Made by a program: the position numbers and the translations under genes. Source: Acetobacter tropicalis (GTDB taxonomy: Bacteria; Pseudomonadota; Alphaproteobacteria; Acetobacterales; Acetobacteraceae). From it: a stretch of 64,000 nucleotides of DNA. Location: NCBI RefSeq assembly GCF_001580915.1, contig NZ_LHZQ01000211.1, positions 1 to 64,000 of the forward strand, in the 5' to 3' direction. A model generated the notes under the pieces. That model made no database searches. It saw nothing but the letters and a program-made list of their open reading frames with translations, and was not told where the DNA came from. Positions 1 to 9,935 of the stretch are shown one piece after another. Positions within the stretch are counted from its first letter, which is position 1, and every line of letters begins with the position of its first letter.

Positions 1-2060
<2,060 letters not shown>

Positions 2061-2103
2061 GAAGGGATAAAGCCTGATTTCTGCTGCCGATTGCTTAAAA
2101 AAA

Positions 2104-2799
2104 TCAGATGCCCGGCAGTTCGTTGACGGTTACAACCCGCCATCCCTCTTCCAGCCGTTCCAGGATGGTGAGAGATAGATTCTGGATGGAAAAATGCAAA
2201 GCTGTTTCAGCATGAATACGCAGAGCATGGGCCAAAGCCGCACGAATGGCACCGCCATGGCTGACAGCAATCATATCCTGCCCGGCATAGGTTTCTGCCA
2301 GACGATCCAGCCCGCGCCCCACACGGGCGCAGACATCAATCATGCTTTCCCCTTTTGGGGGGCATTCAGAGGCCGCAACGGACCAGAACGGATGTGGCGC
2401 AAGATGCAGGTGATCCGGCAATTCCTGATGCGCCATTCCCTGCCATTCCCCCAGATTCTGTTCAATCAGGGCTGGCTCAACCTTTAGTTCGGCAGGCCCA
2501 TATCCGGCATCCTGAATGGCTTCCGCCGTGCACCGCGTGCGCGAGAGGGGGCTGATCAGCCAGCGGGCCTTGCGGGGCAGGCGTGCCGCCAGCGCTTCAT
2601 ACATCGGGCGCTGGGCAATCAGGCTATCCGGGCAAAGGGGCACGTCCAGCGTGCCATACAGGCTCATTCTGGCGTTTTGTTCCACCAACGCATGGCGGAT
2701 AAGCCAGAAGCGGGTCACGCCTGTCGCCAGTTGAGGCGTATCCAGAAAGTTGCCCTGATTGGATTGTACGATTTTGGGAGACGTTACAGATGCACTCAT
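2104..2799 (-). CDS. Histidine phosphatase (phosphoglycerate mutase-like) family protein
   Basis: A 231-residue protein of the histidine phosphatase superfamily (GpmB/CobC-like branch), whose members move or remove phosphate through a phospho-histidine. The N-terminal motif reads WLIRHALVEQ, so the catalytic His is kept but the usual RHG is RHA. The second catalytic His is in VSHGGAIRAALAHAL, and a typical acidic region, LIEQNLGEWQGM, lies between. No signal peptide is evident. It follows the 727-residue PLP-like gene by 15 bases, so the two are probably co-transcribed. The substrate cannot be told from sequence; alpha-ribazole phosphate, a sugar phosphate or another small phosphoester are possible. 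No clear Shine-Dalgarno precedes the chosen ATG. Confidence 0.8.
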   Translation of the reverse strand: MSASVTSPKIVQSNQGNFLDTPQLATGVTRFWLIRHALVEQNARMSLYGTLDVPLCPDSLIAQRPMYEALAARLPRKARWLISPLSRTRCTAEAIQDAGYGPAELKVEPALIEQNLGEWQGMAHQELPDHLHLAPHPFWSVAASECPPKGESMIDVCARVGRGLDRLAETYAGQDMIAVSHGGAIRAALAHALRIHAETALHFSIQNLSLTILERLEEGWRVVTVNELPGI

Positions 2800-2814
2800 G
2801 CTGCTGTTGTGCGA

Positions 2815-4998
2815 TCAGGAACGGCCCAAGGCAAGAGAAGAAATTGTAATGCCTGCCTGCTGCGAACCTCCACCATTTCCATGATGACATGATGAGCCAT
2901 CTGCACCCAAAGCCGGAAATCCCATACTGAACTTTGGAGCATAGGAAGGCAGCGGATCTGCCGTGGCAATAGCAGACCAATGTGCAAGAATCAGGCTGAT
3001 TTTTTCCAGAACCTTACGGGCATCCGCTATTTCGCGTGCCATTCTGGCCTTGGTACCCAATCCATCATGCGAAGGTTCACCCGATATCAGTCGGGCTCCG
3101 GCTGATAGGCGTAAGGCTGCCGCTTTTCCTCCACGCGCATGAGGGTGAGGTAGCGCAACTGGCTGCCCGACATGGCATAGAAGCGCGCCCAGCTTGCGGT
3201 CCACCAACGGCACGTAATCGGATACATCCGCATTTAGCCACTGATACAGTTTTCGACATCGATCAAAATCAAGCGGCGTATCAATATCTGGAGCCTCGGG
3301 AGCCCGGACCATGAAAGAAAGAATAGTCTGCCGTCTGTCCCAATCGTCCGGCAGAATGGGGCGTTGAGGCACGTAAGGGGTCAATAATTGCAGATCAGGC
3401 TGAGTCAGAATGGCCTGTGTCACGGCATGCAGAAAACTGTGGAGACGCTCTGACACCACATCCGCCGGGATCGCGGCAAACGCTTCCATCTCAGCCCGAG
3501 CCGCGGACCACCGGAGCAACAAACCATGATTAGCACCTGAAGCCAGCACCTGACACGCAGGGCTGGAAGGCCATTCACACTGGTTGGCGTAAGCCGCAAG
3601 CCCCGCAGGCAGCCCTCCGTGTGCGAGGCGTTTTTTCCAGGAGTCCGGCAGAAGCAACGCCCCACAGAATGGGGGGCCTGTATAGAACTTTGAGCCTGTG
3701 ACCATTACCGCCCACTCACGGTCCAGATAGGTTTTTACCCGCTGGGGCATAAGACGGGTCTGGCAAGCATCCACCACCACATCCAGACACCCCGGATAGG
3801 CAGCACACAAAGCGGCAATCGCTTCCATATCTGGCGCCAGCAGGCCAGTTTTCGACAAATCAAGCACATGAAGGAGAACCCGCCGTCCTGCCGCAACCTC
3901 TTCGGCCACCATAACCTGACAGGAATGAACAACGTCATCGGATAGACGTAAGCCCCCTTCCACATTGCGTAAGGGAAGCGTCAAACACCGTGTGTCCGCT
4001 GGAAAACCGTCTACAAGGCTACCTTTTTCCACCAAGACGCTACGAGCTGTTTCCTGCGCAAAATGGCAGCCTTGCGCAGCAAAAGGGACACCGCTTCCCG
4101 TTTCATCCGGCGCTGTCAGTACTGTTGTGACGGGCTTGTTGCAGGCCGCCGAGAATGCAAGCACAGCCAATGCGCTATCCGTGCCAGAAGGAGAGAGAAT
4201 AACCGCATCAGAATCCACAAGCCCAAAAAAACCGGCCAGATAGCCCCGTATATCTCGCGCCTTCTGCTTTAAAAACGTATGAGCATTCCCTTGTAGCACG
4301 GCCCGCATCAAAGCCAGTCGAGCAAGCTCCCCCCCTGTAAAACCGCGTTCAGATAGGGAAGAGGCCGTGGAGGAGGCGAACGTCACAGCCCATGGGCGCG
4401 GGCGGTGGGAACATCCGTAGTGATTCAGCCCTGTGCGCACGCCCACGCTCAGCCGCGCATCTCCTCCTTCTGCCATCAGCGCTTCAACCGGACCAATCAG
4501 AGACCAAGCTTTCACTAGCCAGTCGAAAATCTCATCCCACTCCCCAGAGGAAAGCGGTCTTTGTTCATGGCCCCCAGCCTCCGCCACAAGAGGCTGAAAA
4601 ACTGGATAAACAGCCTTCAAGGCCGCTTTTGTGGGTACATCGGCTGCTGAAAAGACACGAACCCACGCTTCAGGTGGAGGCTGGTCGGCACAACTGTCCA
4701 GCAACCAGAATCTGGCAGTTGTACGGGCGGCAGCCAAAATGATTCGGGTGGTTTCACGTTGCGATTCGGAGGTTTTTTTCAACAGAACGGCGAGCTCAAG
4801 CGCATGCCGCAGGTGAAACGCTACAACTGTCTCTTCCCCCAGGCAGGGTGCGCCAAGAGTGATGTCTCCCTGCCGATTAACCTGAAAAGGATGTCCGATC
4901 GAAGGGTTAAGCGTAATGCAACAGAATTGTGCAAGAACTTTCAGTTCCGGTCTTTCCAACACCCTCAACAGCGTTTCCGTCAGGTTTTCGGCAAACAT
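2815..4998 (-). CDS. Large PLP-dependent-transferase-like protein of unknown function
   Basis: I do not recognise this 727-residue protein as a named family. Its middle resembles the class V aminotransferase/cysteine desulfurase fold: SPSGTDSALAVLA (phosphate-binding region), VVVDACQTRL (Asp near residue 410, which would hold the pyridine nitrogen) and VTGSKFYTGPPFCGALLL (Lys near residue 437, the probable Schiff-base lysine). About 230 residues precede this core and about 220 follow it, so it is far longer than ordinary class V enzymes. The ATG at 4998 is preferred over a GTG at 5034 because AAGGA lies 8 bases upstream of it. The histidine phosphatase follows after 15 bases, suggesting a shared pathway. 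PLP binding is inferred from motifs; the reaction is unknown. Confidence 0.6.
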   Translation of the reverse strand: MFAENLTETLLRVLERPELKVLAQFCCITLNPSIGHPFQVNRQGDITLGAPCLGEETVVAFHLRHALELAVLLKKTSESQRETTRIILAAARTTARFWLLDSCADQPPPEAWVRVFSAADVPTKAALKAVYPVFQPLVAEAGGHEQRPLSSGEWDEIFDWLVKAWSLIGPVEALMAEGGDARLSVGVRTGLNHYGCSHRPRPWAVTFASSTASSLSERGFTGGELARLALMRAVLQGNAHTFLKQKARDIRGYLAGFFGLVDSDAVILSPSGTDSALAVLAFSAACNKPVTTVLTAPDETGSGVPFAAQGCHFAQETARSVLVEKGSLVDGFPADTRCLTLPLRNVEGGLRLSDDVVHSCQVMVAEEVAAGRRVLLHVLDLSKTGLLAPDMEAIAALCAAYPGCLDVVVDACQTRLMPQRVKTYLDREWAVMVTGSKFYTGPPFCGALLLPDSWKKRLAHGGLPAGLAAYANQCEWPSSPACQVLASGANHGLLLRWSAARAEMEAFAAIPADVVSERLHSFLHAVTQAILTQPDLQLLTPYVPQRPILPDDWDRRQTILSFMVRAPEAPDIDTPLDFDRCRKLYQWLNADVSDYVPLVDRKLGALLCHVGQPVALPHPHARGGKAAALRLSAGARLISGEPSHDGLGTKARMAREIADARKVLEKISLILAHWSAIATADPLPSYAPKFSMGFPALGADGSSCHHGNGGGSQQAGITISSLALGRS

Positions 4999-5168
4999 TC
5001 TCTTCGTCCTTACCAGCCAGCCACGCTGCGTCACTTCGTCTTTTTCATACTGCGCACCGGCCTAATTGCGCAAATTGTGCATGATTACTGGCGAATGGGA
5101 ATTTTCTGCGTTATGCCTGTTACGTAAGAATTTAAAAGTTTTCTTTGGTCCACAAAAGCGGAAACTCT

Positions 5169-6227
5169 ATGCGTATCTTATTAACGGGCGGATGCGGATT
5201 TATCGGGTCTGCGGTAATCCGACACATTATTCGGTCAACCGATCACTCTGTTCTCAATGTTGACTGCATGACCTATGCAGCTTCTGAAGAAACAGTGGAA
5301 AATGCCCCCTCCAGCGGACGCTACGAGTTTGCACGGGCCAATATTGTCAATGGTAGCGAGATGAGCCGTCTGTTCGAGACGTTCCGCCCGCACGCCGTGA
5401 TGCATCTGGCCGCGGAAAGCCATGTAGACCGCTCCATTGATGGCCCTGGTGTCTTTATCCAGACCAACGTGGTCGGCACCTATTCCTTGCTTGAAGCAGC
5501 ACGGAAATACTGGCTCACGCTGGACAAGGCCGACCGTGAAACCTTCCGGTTCCATCATATCTCAACCGACGAAGTATTCGGTGCACTGGAACCCAATGAT
5601 CCACCGTTCACGGAAACTACGCCTTACGATCCGCGCAGCCCCTATTCCGCCAGCAAAGCCTCTTCAGACCATCTGGTGCGAGCATGGTACCATACCTATG
5701 GTCTGCCCACTTTTGTGACCAACACAACCAACAATTACGGCATCTGGCATTTCCCGGAAAAACTGATCCCGTTGATCACCATCAACGCCATTGAAGGCAA
5801 GGAACTGCCTGTTTACGGCGATGGCGCCAACGTGCGGGACTGGCTGTTTGTGGAAGACCACGCAGAAGCACTCGTCAAGGCCGTGGAAAAAGGTGTGCCG
5901 GGCGAAACATACGCCATTGGCGCCCGCCAGCCACGCAGCAATCTGGAAGTGGTCAAGACCATCTGCGCCGTTCTGGACGAACTGGCCCCGGATACCGCAG
6001 GGCCGCGCGAGCGTCTGATCCGTTTTGTATCCGATCGCCCTGGCCATGATTTCCGGTATGAAATTGATCCGTCCCATGCCGAACAGGCGCTGGACTGGAA
6101 AGCCAAGCATGATTTTGAAACCGGAATCCGCCGTACCGTGCAGTGGTATCTGGATAATCGTGACTGGTGGGAAGCTATCCGCGCCCGCCGCTATACCGGA
6201 AACCGCCTGGGAACCGCCGCAGAATGA
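5169..6227 (+). CDS. rfbB: dTDP-glucose 4,6-dehydratase
   Basis: Second step of dTDP-L-rhamnose synthesis: converts dTDP-glucose to dTDP-4-keto-6-deoxyglucose in the cytoplasm with bound NAD. The 352-residue protein starts with the nucleotide-binding motif [10 protein letters not shown], followed by [11 protein letters not shown], the catalytic STDEVFG segment, and YSASKASSD holding the YxxxK pair. The ATG at 5169 gives the normal family N-terminus MRILLTGG; a TTG eight codons earlier is less likely. Its stop overlaps the rfbA start (ATGA), indicating coupled translation. It is the first gene of a cluster matching polABCDE of Acetobacter, where polABCD correspond to rfbBACD. Confidence 0.96.
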   Translation: MRILLTGGCGFIGSAVIRHIIRSTDHSVLNVDCMTYAASEETVENAPSSGRYEFARANIVNGSEMSRLFETFRPHAVMHLAAESHVDRSIDGPGVFIQTNVVGTYSLLEAARKYWLTLDKADRETFRFHHISTDEVFGALEPNDPPFTETTPYDPRSPYSASKASSDHLVRAWYHTYGLPTFVTNTTNNYGIWHFPEKLIPLITINAIEGKELPVYGDGANVRDWLFVEDHAEALVKAVEKGVPGETYAIGARQPRSNLEVVKTICAVLDELAPDTAGPRERLIRFVSDRPGHDFRYEIDPSHAEQALDWKAKHDFETGIRRTVQWYLDNRDWWEAIRARRYTGNRLGTAAE

Positions 6228-7135
6228 CACAGAAACCCGCAGTCGCCACGCCCATGAAGGGCATCCTGCTGGCCGGTGGTTCCGGCACGCGCCTTTACCC
6301 CATGACTCTGGCTGCCAGCAAACAGTTGCTGCCGGTTTATGATAAACCGATGGTCTATTATCCGCTCTCCACGCTCATGCTGGCGGGCATCAAGGATATC
6401 ATGATCATCAGCACACCTGCTGACCTGCCGCAGTTCAAACGCCTTCTGGGAGATGGGTCCCAGTTCGGCGTACGGTTTGAATACCGGGTACAGGCTTCTC
6501 CCGATGGTATTCCGCAGGCGTTCCTGATTGCGGAAGACTGGTTGGGGAACGCCCCCTGTGCACTGGCTTTGGGCGATAACCTTATTTTTGCTGACCACCT
6601 GAGCGCCGCCCTGCAAACTGCGGCCCTCCGCCCGACGGGCGCTACGGTCTTTGCTTATCAGGTACGTGATCCAGAACGCTACGGCGTGGTCACCTTTGAC
6701 AGCACAGGTCGGGCCCTGAGCATTGTGGAAAAACCGAAGGAAGCCCCCTCCAACTGGGCGGTTACCGGGCTCTATTTCTACGATAACCGGGTGCTGGACT
6801 TTGCAAAACGAGTGAAGCCCTCTGCCCGTGGTGAACTGGAAATTACGGATCTCAACCGCTTCTATCTGGAAGAAGGATCCCTGCATGTTGACCGCCTTGG
6901 CCGTGGCTGCGCTTGGCTGGATGCCGGCATTCCCGACAGCCTGATGGAAGCCGGTCAGTTTGTGCATACCATTCAGGCACGTCAGGGCATGCTGGTCGGT
7001 TCTCCGGCTGAAGTCGCCTATCGCATGGGCTTTATTGATGCAGACCAGTTGCGGGCTCATGCACAGCGCATGATCAAAACCGAACTGGGCCGCCTGCTGA
7101 TGCTGGTTGCCGATTCTGCTCCCGTGGGCTGCTGA
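6224..7135 (+). CDS. rfbA: Glucose-1-phosphate thymidylyltransferase
   Basis: First step of dTDP-L-rhamnose synthesis: joins dTTP and glucose-1-phosphate to give dTDP-glucose. The nucleotidyltransferase signature [14 protein letters not shown] lies near the N-terminus, followed by [16 protein letters not shown] and the [19 protein letters not shown] region. The ATG at 6224 overlaps the rfbB stop by four bases and gives 303 residues; an ATG ten codons later (6254) would also give a full domain. The stop codon sits inside the loop of a strong hairpin followed by six T, so part of the transcription should end here before rfbC. Confidence 0.96.
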   Translation: MTQKPAVATPMKGILLAGGSGTRLYPMTLAASKQLLPVYDKPMVYYPLSTLMLAGIKDIMIISTPADLPQFKRLLGDGSQFGVRFEYRVQASPDGIPQAFLIAEDWLGNAPCALALGDNLIFADHLSAALQTAALRPTGATVFAYQVRDPERYGVVTFDSTGRALSIVEKPKEAPSNWAVTGLYFYDNRVLDFAKRVKPSARGELEITDLNRFYLEEGSLHVDRLGRGCAWLDAGIPDSLMEAGQFVHTIQARQGMLVGSPAEVAYRMGFIDADQLRAHAQRMIKTELGRLLMLVADSAPVGC

Positions 7136-7152
7136 TCAGGCAGCCCTTTTTT
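7126..7152 (+). terminator. Intrinsic terminator overlapping the end of rfbA
   Basis: GGGCTGC (7126-7132) and GCAGCCC (7140-7146) form a perfect 7-base-pair stem with a 7-base loop, followed at once by TTTTTT (7147-7152). The rfbA stop codon (7133-7135) is in the loop. All genes on both sides run in the same direction and appear to form one pathway, so this is either an internal attenuator or the boundary between two transcription units. Confidence 0.8.
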
Positions 7153-7203
7153 CTATGCCCGCCTTAATTTTATGCCAGTCTTAATTTCTGGAGATCTGCC
7201 TTC

Positions 7204-7761
7204 ATGAAAGTTGATCGTCTCGCCATTCCGGACGTCATCCTTGTTACGCCGCCGCGCTTTGGAGACAATCGGGGGTTCTTCTCCGAAACCTACAATATCG
7301 ACCGCATGCGTGACGCAGGCATTACCCAGCCATTCGTTCAGGATAACCAGAGCCTTTCCCGCCAGAAAGGTGTTGTTCGTGGCCTGCATTGCCAGCTTGA
7401 ACCATATGCTCAGGGAAAACTGGTACGCTGCACCAAAGGGGCCATCTGGGATGTCGCAATTGATGCCCGCACTGGCTCCCCGACCTATGGCAAATGGGTT
7501 GCGGCTGAACTGTCAGAAGAAAACTGGTCCCAGCTCTGGATTCCGCCGGGCTTCCTGCACGGTTTCTGCACCCTGACTGAAAACGCGGAAGTTCAGTACA
7601 AATGCACCGGCCTTTACAACAAGGCTTCTGAACGGGCGGTAATCTGGAACAGTGCGGAACTGGCCATTGACTGGCCTGTCAAACCTGAAGACGCCATTTT
7701 GTCAGAAAAAGATCTGGAAGCACCGGAATTTTCTGCCGCCAAAAGCTGGTTTCAATTTTAA
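7204..7761 (+). CDS. rfbC: dTDP-4-dehydrorhamnose 3,5-epimerase
   Basis: Third step of dTDP-L-rhamnose synthesis: epimerises C3 and C5 of dTDP-4-keto-6-deoxyglucose. It has 185 residues, the normal length of this cupin-fold family. Visible family marks are DNRGFFSETYN near the N-terminus, QDNQSLSRQKGVVRGLHCQ with the active-site His, and IPPGFLHGFCTL. CTGGAG lies about 9 bases before the ATG. It starts 52 bases beyond the rfbA terminator, so it may need its own promoter or read-through; I see no convincing promoter in the gap. rfbD follows after 15 bases. Confidence 0.96.
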   Translation: MKVDRLAIPDVILVTPPRFGDNRGFFSETYNIDRMRDAGITQPFVQDNQSLSRQKGVVRGLHCQLEPYAQGKLVRCTKGAIWDVAIDARTGSPTYGKWVAAELSEENWSQLWIPPGFLHGFCTLTENAEVQYKCTGLYNKASERAVIWNSAELAIDWPVKPEDAILSEKDLEAPEFSAAKSWFQF

Positions 7762-7776
7762 GAACGGGAGCACGTC

Positions 7777-8688
7777 ATGAGCATTCTGGCATCTGAAGGT
7801 GGTCCCATTCTGGTCACCGGTGGCACCGGGCAGCTTGCAACATCTCTGGTCACGCTTGGTGGTCCGCGCATTCATTGCGTTGGGCGTCCCGGTTTTGATT
7901 TTGACAAACCTGAAACATTGGCTGCCACGCTGGAAGCCGTCAAACCGGTTGCCGTAGTCAATGCCGCAGCCTGGACTGCTGTTGATCTGGCGGAAAAGGA
8001 ACCTGAAGCAGCCGCCCGCGCCAACACGAGTGGTCCGGCAGAACTGGCCCGCCTGTGCGCCCAGCAGAATATTCCGCTGATCCATGTTTCCACTGATTAC
8101 GTCTTTTCCGGAGACAAAGGCACGCCGTATGTGGAAACAGATGCGGTCTCCCCTGACACGGTTTATGGCAGCACAAAGGCTGAAGGCGAAAAACAGGCAC
8201 TGGCCGCCAATCCCAAGACCCTGATTTTCCGGACATCCTGGGTGTATTCGGCTCATGGCAAGAACTTTGTTCGCACCATGCTGAACGCAGGGGCCAAAAA
8301 TCCGGCTCTGAAAGTGGTCGGGGACCAGAAAGGCAATCCCACCAGTTCCGATGATCTGGCGCGCGCCATTCTTTCCGTTCTCGCCATTCTCGAAAAAGAC
8401 GGCTGGAAAGATGATTTTGCCGGGATCTACCATGTGTGCGGAACAGGTGAAACCACATGGCACGGTCTGGCGGTAGAAGCACTGAAAGATGCGGCTGACC
8501 ATGGGCAACCCATGCCCACAGTTACAGCCATTCGGACAGAAGATTGGCCTACTCCCGCCAAACGGCCTGCTGATTCACGGATGGACAATTCCAAGCTCAC
8601 CCGTGTATTTGGCGTAACCATGCCCGCGTGGGAAGAAAGCGTGAGGCAGGTTGTAAACCAGATTTTTGCCCAGACCCCGGCAGCCTGA
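7777..8688 (+). CDS. rfbD: dTDP-4-dehydrorhamnose reductase
   Basis: Last step of dTDP-L-rhamnose synthesis: NAD(P)H-dependent reduction of dTDP-4-keto-L-rhamnose. The 303-residue short-chain dehydrogenase-type protein shows the cofactor motif TGGTGQLATS, NAAAWTAVDLAE, STDYVFSG, and YGSTKAEGE with the YxxxK pair. GGGAG precedes the ATG by 6 bases. It completes the four-gene nucleotide-sugar set. A hairpin follows 16 bases after the stop codon, before the glycosyltransferase. Confidence 0.96.
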   Translation: MSILASEGGPILVTGGTGQLATSLVTLGGPRIHCVGRPGFDFDKPETLAATLEAVKPVAVVNAAAWTAVDLAEKEPEAAARANTSGPAELARLCAQQNIPLIHVSTDYVFSGDKGTPYVETDAVSPDTVYGSTKAEGEKQALAANPKTLIFRTSWVYSAHGKNFVRTMLNAGAKNPALKVVGDQKGNPTSSDDLARAILSVLAILEKDGWKDDFAGIYHVCGTGETTWHGLAVEALKDAADHGQPMPTVTAIRTEDWPTPAKRPADSRMDNSKLTRVFGVTMPAWEESVRQVVNQIFAQTPAA

Positions 8689-8704
8689 GTAAAAAAAGGC
8701 ACCC

Positions 8705-8733
8705 ACTGCTTCTGACTACGTTACGGAAGCAGT
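8705..8733 (+). terminator. Hairpin after rfbD, weak terminator
   Basis: ACTGCTTC (8705-8712) and GAAGCAGT (8726-8733) form an 8-base-pair stem followed by CTTTTC. The short T run makes it a weak terminator. It lies between rfbD and the glycosyltransferase. Confidence 0.45.
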
Positions 8734-8762
8734 CTTTTCATCCCCCTGTCAGAGGACCCCGA

Positions 8763-9755
8763 GTGCAGGATAACAGTCAGAGCAGCATGCCCGGACGCCT
8801 TTTTCCTGCACAATCGGGGCTTTCAGAGGGCCCGGTTGCTATTCTGCTTTCGCTTTATAATGGAGCAACCTATTTAAGCGAACAGCTTGCCTCCCTTGAG
8901 GGCCAAACCCACACTAACTGGGTACTTTACTGGCGGGATGATGGCTCTACGGATACGACCCTCACCCTGATGCAGCGTTTCAGCCAGAAACTGGGAACAC
9001 GCTGCATTCTGGTCACCCCTCACAATGGGCGGCATCTGGGGGTAACAGCGTCTTATTCAAAACTTCTGGCAGCCGTTCCACCGCATGTTCCTGTGGCATT
9101 CTGTGATCAGGATGATGTCTGGCTTCCGGACAAACTAGCGCGTGGCCTGAAAGCGCTGGCGGCCCTCCCGGCGACACACGCCGCACTTTATTGCGCCAGA
9201 CAAACCCTGACGGACAAAAACCTCACCCCCTTGGGGCTGTCTCCACGCCTGCCAGCCTCCACCTCTTTTCTGGCGGCTCTCACACAGAATATTGCAACCG
9301 GCTGCACGATCATGCTTTCTCCTGCCGCTTGTGATCTCCTGAAAAAAGCCATGCCCGCGTCCCCCCATATTCTGCATGACTGGTGGGCCTATCTGCTGGT
9401 GGCCGGCGCAGGCGGAAACATCCTGACAGATAATCACCCTGTTCTGCTTTACCGGCAGCATGGACAGAATGCTGTGGGTGCCCCAGCCCGCTTTCTGCAA
9501 CGTGCCATGGGGGCCCTGCGGCGCGGCCCCAGCCTGTTTATGGATATCTTTCGGGCCAATACGCTTTATCTGCTCAGCCGCCAGACATTGCTGACTCCGG
9601 AAAATCAGGAAAGCCTGCACACCATTCATAAAGGGCTCCGCCATGGGTGGCATGGTGTTGCTGCCCGATTCTCTCTCCTGCGGGAGATGGAACAATTACA
9701 GCGACACGAAAAACTGGAGCAACTGGTGTTCCGGTTATGGTTTTTGCTCGGCTAA
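8763..9755 (+). CDS. polE: Family 2 glycosyltransferase, probable PolE of the pellicle cluster
   Basis: A 330-residue GT-A glycosyltransferase, probably adding a sugar (perhaps rhamnose) to a surface polysaccharide. Motifs: VAILLSLYNGATYLSEQL at the start of the domain, WRDDGSTDTT (nucleotide-binding Asp) and CDQDDVWLPDKL (DxD-type metal site plus the DVWLP segment common in rhamnosyltransferases). The GTG at 8763 is chosen because AGAGGA lies 6 bases upstream; an ATG at 8787 is the alternative. It follows rfbBACD directly, as polE follows polABCD in Acetobacter, where polE mutations change colony type and pellicle formation. A run of six C (9361-9366) and one of six A (9342-9347) are possible slippage sites. 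Family is sure; the PolE identity rests on gene order. Confidence 0.7.
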   Translation: MQDNSQSSMPGRLFPAQSGLSEGPVAILLSLYNGATYLSEQLASLEGQTHTNWVLYWRDDGSTDTTLTLMQRFSQKLGTRCILVTPHNGRHLGVTASYSKLLAAVPPHVPVAFCDQDDVWLPDKLARGLKALAALPATHAALYCARQTLTDKNLTPLGLSPRLPASTSFLAALTQNIATGCTIMLSPAACDLLKKAMPASPHILHDWWAYLLVAGAGGNILTDNHPVLLYRQHGQNAVGAPARFLQRAMGALRRGPSLFMDIFRANTLYLLSRQTLLTPENQESLHTIHKGLRHGWHGVAARFSLLREMEQLQRHEKLEQLVFRLWFLLG

Positions 9756-9935
9756 ACTGCAAAAAACGGGCATTTTGCCAAAACTCTGCCTTACAAACCT
9801 TCTTTACAGCAGAAGTTCACGGTAGGTTGGGCCACCGTTTCCGAACGCTGTTTTTGTGATAACTGCCCTGAAAGAAACAGGCTGCCCTTTGGGCTGCAAG
9901 ATCTTCAGGGCCTTTTGGAGTCAGGATCCAGACCC

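Noticed and set aside
2074-2107. A 7-base inverted repeat between the trehalase and phosphatase stops
   Set aside because: The stem CTGATTT/AAATCAG is AT-rich, has a 20-base loop and overlaps the phosphatase stop codon; too weak to call a terminator.
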